A stretch of DNA of 64,000 bases from Thiopseudomonas sp. (lineage in GTDB: Bacteria; Pseudomonadota; Gammaproteobacteria; Pseudomonadales; Pseudomonadaceae), in NCBI GenBank assembly GCA_023228985.1, contig JALOAC010000009.1, positions 1 through 64,000 of the forward strand, given 5' to 3'. The notes beneath the pieces were generated by a model. The model was not told the DNA's origin. It was given only the letters and a program-made list of their open reading frames with translations, and searched no databases. Of the stretch, positions 60,726 to 64,000 are shown piece after piece. The position numbers and the translations under genes are program-made. Numbering within the stretch: position 1 is the stretch's first letter; every line of letters starts with the position of its first letter.

Positions 60726-62096
60726 ATGCAACTGTCCCCGCTTACCGCCGTATCCCCTGTCGATGGCCGTTACGGCAGCAGAACTACCTCCCTGCGCGCT
60801 ATTTTTAGCGAATACGGTCTAATTCGTAACCGCGTTCACGTCGAAGTACGCTGGCTGCAGCGCTTGGCTGCTCACGCACAAATCAGTGAAGTCGCGCCTT
60901 TTTCTGACCAAGCCAACACATTGCTTAACGAGCTGGCCGAGAATTTTAAAATCGAACACGCTGAGCGGGTCAAAGAGTTCGAGCGCACCACCAACCATGA
61001 CGTCAAAGCGGTGGAATACCTGCTCAAAGAGCAAGCACAACAGCTGCCCGAGCTGGCTAAAGTCAGTGAATTTATCCACTTTGCTTGCACCAGTGAAGAC
61101 ATTAACAACCTGTCCCACGCGCTGATGCTGCGCGAAGGCCGCGATGAGGTACTGCTACCCCTGATGCGCCAAGTCGCTGATAGCATTCGCCAACTTGCCC
61201 ATGAGTTCGCCGCCGTACCTATGCTGTCACGCACTCACGGTCAACCCGCCTCTCCGACCACTCTCGGTAAAGAAATGGCTAACGTGGTCTATCGTTTAGA
61301 GCGCCAAATCGCTCAGGTTGAACAAGTACCTTTGCTGGGCAAAATCAACGGTGCCGTGGGTAACTACAACGCGCACCTGTCGGCTTACCCAGAGATTGAC
61401 TGGGTCGCTAACGCACAAGAATTTATTGAAGGTGATTTGGGTTTAACCTTTAACCCCTACACCACGCAAATCGAGCCGCATGACTATATTGCTGAGCTGT
61501 TTGACGCTATTGCCCGCTTCAACACCATCCTGCTCGACTTTGACCGCGATGTGTGGGGCTATATTTCGCTGGGTTACTTCAAACAAAAAACCGTCGAAGG
61601 TGAAATCGGCTCCTCCACCATGCCGCACAAGGTGAACCCGATTGACTTTGAAAACTCAGAAGGCAACCTTGGCATTGCCAATGCAATTTTCCAGCACTTG
61701 GCCAGCAAACTACCCGTATCGCGCTGGCAGCGTGACCTGACCGACTCCACTGTATTGCGCAATCTGGGTGTCGGTTTTGCCCACAGTGTGATTGCCTATG
61801 AAGCGAGCCTGAAAGGTATTAGCAAGCTCGAAGTGAACGCTGCTTCACTGGCCGAAGACTTAGATAACTGCTGGGAAGTGTTAGCTGAGCCAGTGCAAAC
61901 CGTCATGCGCCGCTATGGCATTGAAAACCCCTATGAGAAACTCAAAGACCTGACGCGTGGTAAAGGCATCACTGCCCAAGCACTGCAAGAGTTTATCGAC
62001 ACCCTAGAGCTACCTGAATCCGCCAAAGTTGAGCTGCGCGCCCTCACGCCTGCCAACTACATTGGCAACGCTATCGAGCAAGCCAAGCAGGTTTAA
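60726..62096 (+). CDS. purB: Adenylosuccinate lyase
   Basis: PurB acts twice in purine synthesis, releasing fumarate from SAICAR and from adenylosuccinate. The 456-residue protein begins MQLSPLTAVSPVDGRYG and has the fumarase/aspartase signature GSSTMPHKVNPIDFEN with the catalytic Ser loop. His residues in SRTHGQPASPTTLG are also present. An upstream in-frame ATG at 60681 is less likely, because GAGA precedes the chosen start. Confidence 0.96.
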   Translation: MQLSPLTAVSPVDGRYGSRTTSLRAIFSEYGLIRNRVHVEVRWLQRLAAHAQISEVAPFSDQANTLLNELAENFKIEHAERVKEFERTTNHDVKAVEYLLKEQAQQLPELAKVSEFIHFACTSEDINNLSHALMLREGRDEVLLPLMRQVADSIRQLAHEFAAVPMLSRTHGQPASPTTLGKEMANVVYRLERQIAQVEQVPLLGKINGAVGNYNAHLSAYPEIDWVANAQEFIEGDLGLTFNPYTTQIEPHDYIAELFDAIARFNTILLDFDRDVWGYISLGYFKQKTVEGEIGSSTMPHKVNPIDFENSEGNLGIANAIFQHLASKLPVSRWQRDLTDSTVLRNLGVGFAHSVIAYEASLKGISKLEVNAASLAEDLDNCWEVLAEPVQTVMRRYGIENPYEKLKDLTRGKGITAQALQEFIDTLELPESAKVELRALTPANYIGNAIEQAKQV

Positions 62097-62116
62097 GCTT
62101 TTTATCCTATCGGAAC

Positions 62117-62172
62117 GCCTCTTATGCGCGACACCCGTGTTTTTATAGCACAGGGAGTCGTGCATAAGAGGC
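62117..62172. repeat. Inverted repeat between purB and the uL16 hydroxylase gene
   Basis: GCCTCTTATGCGCGAC (62117-62132) and GTCGTGCATAAGAGGC (62157-62172) are near-perfect 16-base arms with a 24-base loop that pairs further (CCCGTG with CACAGGG). There is no T run right after it, so a simple terminator is doubtful. It may be a transcript end signal with Rho or a leader structure for the next gene. Confidence 0.75.
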
Positions 62173-62218
62173 ACGTCTACAAAAATCTACCCAGCATAAA
62201 ACCCACAGGTGCCCCACC

Positions 62219-63403
62219 ATGTCTATCCCGCACAACATTCCTTTAAGTCTGCTTGGTGGCATCACCGCTGAAGAGTTTTTACGTGACTACTGGCAGAAAA
62301 AACCTCTACTGATTCGCCAAGCTATGCCTGATTTTGTCAGTCCGATTGAGGGTGATGAGTTGGCCGGCCTTGCGTTAGAGGACGAAGTTGAGTCACGCAT
62401 TGTTTTAGAGCATGGCGAAACACCTTGGCAGCTACTGCACGGTCCTTTCACCGAAGATACCTTTGCCAAATTGCCGCCCAGTCACTGGACGCTACTGGTA
62501 CAAGCGGTAGACCAATTTGTTCCAGATGCGGCTGACTACTGGAAAGAATTCGACTTTTTACCACGCTGGCGCAGTGATGACTTGATGATCAGCTACGCTG
62601 TTGAAGGTGGTGGTGTCGGTCCGCACTTTGACAACTACGATGTATTTTTGCTACAAGCAGAAGGTCGTCGCGAATGGAAGGTTGGGCAAATGTGCGACAG
62701 TGACAGCCAACTGCAAGACCATCCCGATGTGCGTATTTTGGCCGAATTCAATACCTCGGATAGCTGGATACTAGAGCCCGGCGACATGCTTTATCTGCCG
62801 CCACGCCTAGCACACTGGGGCACAGCACTGGATAACTGTATGACCTGGTCATTTGGTTATCGCGCACCCTCAACGACAGATGTCCTGCTCAGCTATACAG
62901 ACTTTGTAGCCAGCTTTCTGACCGACGAACAGCGCTACAGCGACGCTGGCATGAGCCCTATTAGCAATCCTAATGAGATCCGCGCCGAGGATTTGCAGCG
63001 CTTGCGTGCTCTCATAAACGAGCAACTCTCTAATGACCAAACATTACTCACTTGGTTTGGTCAATTTGTTACTGAAGCCAAGTATCCGGATTTTCTACAG
63101 GGCTACGACATCGCTGAGCAAGAACTGCTTAACCAACTACAACAAGGCAGCCTGTTAGTACAGCACCCCAGCGCACGCTTTGCTTGGAGCATGGTTGAGG
63201 TCGGTGAGCAGCCAGCAATTGTGTTATTTAGCTGCGGCAATAGCCGTATTTTTAATGAGCCATTAGTAGAACTTATTAAACTAATCTGTGACAGTGACAG
63301 TCTGCATGTTGATAATCTTCAACCTTGGCTTAACAATGAAGAAGCCACCTTGCTCCTGTGTGAGCTCATTAAACAAGGCAGCTTGGAGTGTATAAATGAC
63401 TGA
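62219..63403 (+). CDS. Ribosomal protein uL16 3-hydroxylase, YcfD/RoxA-like
   Basis: This JmjC-type 2-oxoglutarate and Fe(II) dioxygenase hydroxylates an arginine of ribosomal protein uL16. The 394-residue protein has the iron-binding HxD in GVGPHFDNYDVFLLQ and the distal histidine in PRLAHWGTALDN. A dimerisation and winged-helix C-terminal part (about 250-394) follows. The start MSIPHNIPLSLLGGITAEEFL is the family form. It lies after purB, as in Pseudomonas, and overlaps the GNAT gene by eight bases. Confidence 0.93.
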   Translation: MSIPHNIPLSLLGGITAEEFLRDYWQKKPLLIRQAMPDFVSPIEGDELAGLALEDEVESRIVLEHGETPWQLLHGPFTEDTFAKLPPSHWTLLVQAVDQFVPDAADYWKEFDFLPRWRSDDLMISYAVEGGGVGPHFDNYDVFLLQAEGRREWKVGQMCDSDSQLQDHPDVRILAEFNTSDSWILEPGDMLYLPPRLAHWGTALDNCMTWSFGYRAPSTTDVLLSYTDFVASFLTDEQRYSDAGMSPISNPNEIRAEDLQRLRALINEQLSNDQTLLTWFGQFVTEAKYPDFLQGYDIAEQELLNQLQQGSLLVQHPSARFAWSMVEVGEQPAIVLFSCGNSRIFNEPLVELIKLICDSDSLHVDNLQPWLNNEEATLLLCELIKQGSLECIND

Positions 63404-63821
63404 TATTCGAGTTTCAACGGCGGATTGGCATAAAGATAATGCTGATATTCGCCGTATTCGAGAAAGCGTTTTTATCAAAGAACAAGGCGTTAGCCCAGAA
63501 CAGGAATGGGATAGCGATGATGCTTCAGCGACCCACTTTCTCGCCTTCGAAGGTGAGTGTGCCGTCGGCACAGCTCGCTTATTACCCAATGGCTGCATAG
63601 GCCGAGTATCCGTTTTAAAAGACTGGCGCGGCTTAAACATTGGTGAGGCCTTGATGCAAGCAGCGATCAGCGAGGCTGAACGTCAAGGATTGGCAGAACA
63701 AACCTTGACCGCCCAGACTCATGCGGCGGGTTTTTATGAGCGCTTGGGTTTTAAAATTATTAGTGATGAGTTTATTGAGGCCGGTATTCCACATATCGAC
63801 ATGTTAAGAGCCAACAGCTAA
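63396..63821 (+). CDS. GNAT family N-acetyltransferase
   Basis: This 141-residue protein shows the GNAT acetyl-CoA site: IGRVSVLKDWRGLNIGEALM (about 67-87), with the usual GxxGEALM phosphate loop, and HAAGFYERLGF near the C-terminus. It resembles ElaA/YjdJ-like enzymes; the substrate is unknown. It overlaps the hydroxylase gene, so the two are translationally coupled. Confidence 0.9.
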   Translation: MTDIRVSTADWHKDNADIRRIRESVFIKEQGVSPEQEWDSDDASATHFLAFEGECAVGTARLLPNGCIGRVSVLKDWRGLNIGEALMQAAISEAERQGLAEQTLTAQTHAAGFYERLGFKIISDEFIEAGIPHIDMLRANS

Positions 63822-63827
63822 CTAACT

Positions 63828-64000
63828 ATGCCAAAAACCACCCCCCCACAGGCACAGACCCCAGAAGATTTGGGTGATATTGAATTTAATTCGCCCGGCG
63901 TCTTCAGTGTGCATAACCCTACTGCGCCTACTTACAGCGCGCCGGTTACGGACGGGGATGAGGCCGTTGCGACAATAGGTCAAGCTAAGCGCGTACTACT
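63828..64000 (+). CDS. Start of an unidentified protein, cut by the window edge
   Basis: An ATG six bases after the GNAT stop opens a frame that runs without stop to the end of the window. It begins MPKTTPPQAQTPEDLGDIEF and is rich in Pro, Thr and Ala. The spacing suggests it belongs to the same operon. Only about 57 residues are seen, so no function is assigned. Confidence 0.6.
   Translation, partial: MPKTTPPQAQTPEDLGDIEFNSPGVFSVHNPTAPTYSAPVTDGDEAVATIGQAKRVL

Overview
The window is chromosomal DNA from a gammaproteobacterium of the Pseudomonas group. Two long blocks follow, from memory, the Pseudomonas aeruginosa gene order. One is metZ-purF-cvpA-SPOR-folC-accD-trpF-truA-fimV-asd-leuB-leuD-leuC-LysR. 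The other is icd-Nudix-mnmA-hflD-purB-uL16 hydroxylase. A Pha/Mrp cation antiporter operon of the fused-PhaAB kind and a FimV homologue fit the same group. Base composition is moderate, less GC-rich than most Pseudomonas. No tRNA, rRNA, transposase or prophage gene was found.

Layout: 1-17 kb holds housekeeping biosynthesis genes (methionine, purine, folate, fatty acid, tryptophan, aspartate-family amino acids and leucine), almost all on the minus strand, with two REP-doublet hairpin elements. 17-22 kb holds an Aer-like chemoreceptor, then a plus-strand pair of a small SAM methyltransferase and a PLD-nuclease/helicase. 22.26-34.8 kb is a complete CRISPR-Cas locus of the minimal type I-F variant (I-F2, also called I-Fv). 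Its genes are cas1, cas2-3, cas7fv, cas5fv and cas6f on the minus strand, followed by a structured leader and an array of 96 repeats and 95 spacers. There is no cas8f (csy1). A BrxR/CapW-like WYL regulator lies directly upstream of cas1. 35.7-46 kb holds a DUF2157-like membrane protein, dusC, a thioesterase, eda, a DEAD-box helicase and phaAB-C-D-E-F-G. 46-54 kb holds envelope and small housekeeping genes, icd, a Nudix hydrolase and a DUF1289 protein. 54-58 kb is an Escherichia-like class Ia ribonucleotide reductase cassette (nrdA-nrdB-yfaE) under a tandem NrdR-box candidate. 58-64 kb is mnmA-hflD-EamA, purB, uL16 hydroxylase, a GNAT protein and a cut-off gene.

The main point of interest is the CRISPR locus. 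The array changes abruptly from one repeat sequence (38 leader-distal copies) to another differing at two positions (57 leader-proximal copies). This is what leader-end repeat copying predicts after a repeat mutation, and one of the two changes removes the top base pair of the hairpin read by Cas6f. The leader carries a nested inverted repeat with two IHF-like sites, and the cas genes are compositionally mosaic. All family assignments come from reading motifs and gene order; no database search was run.
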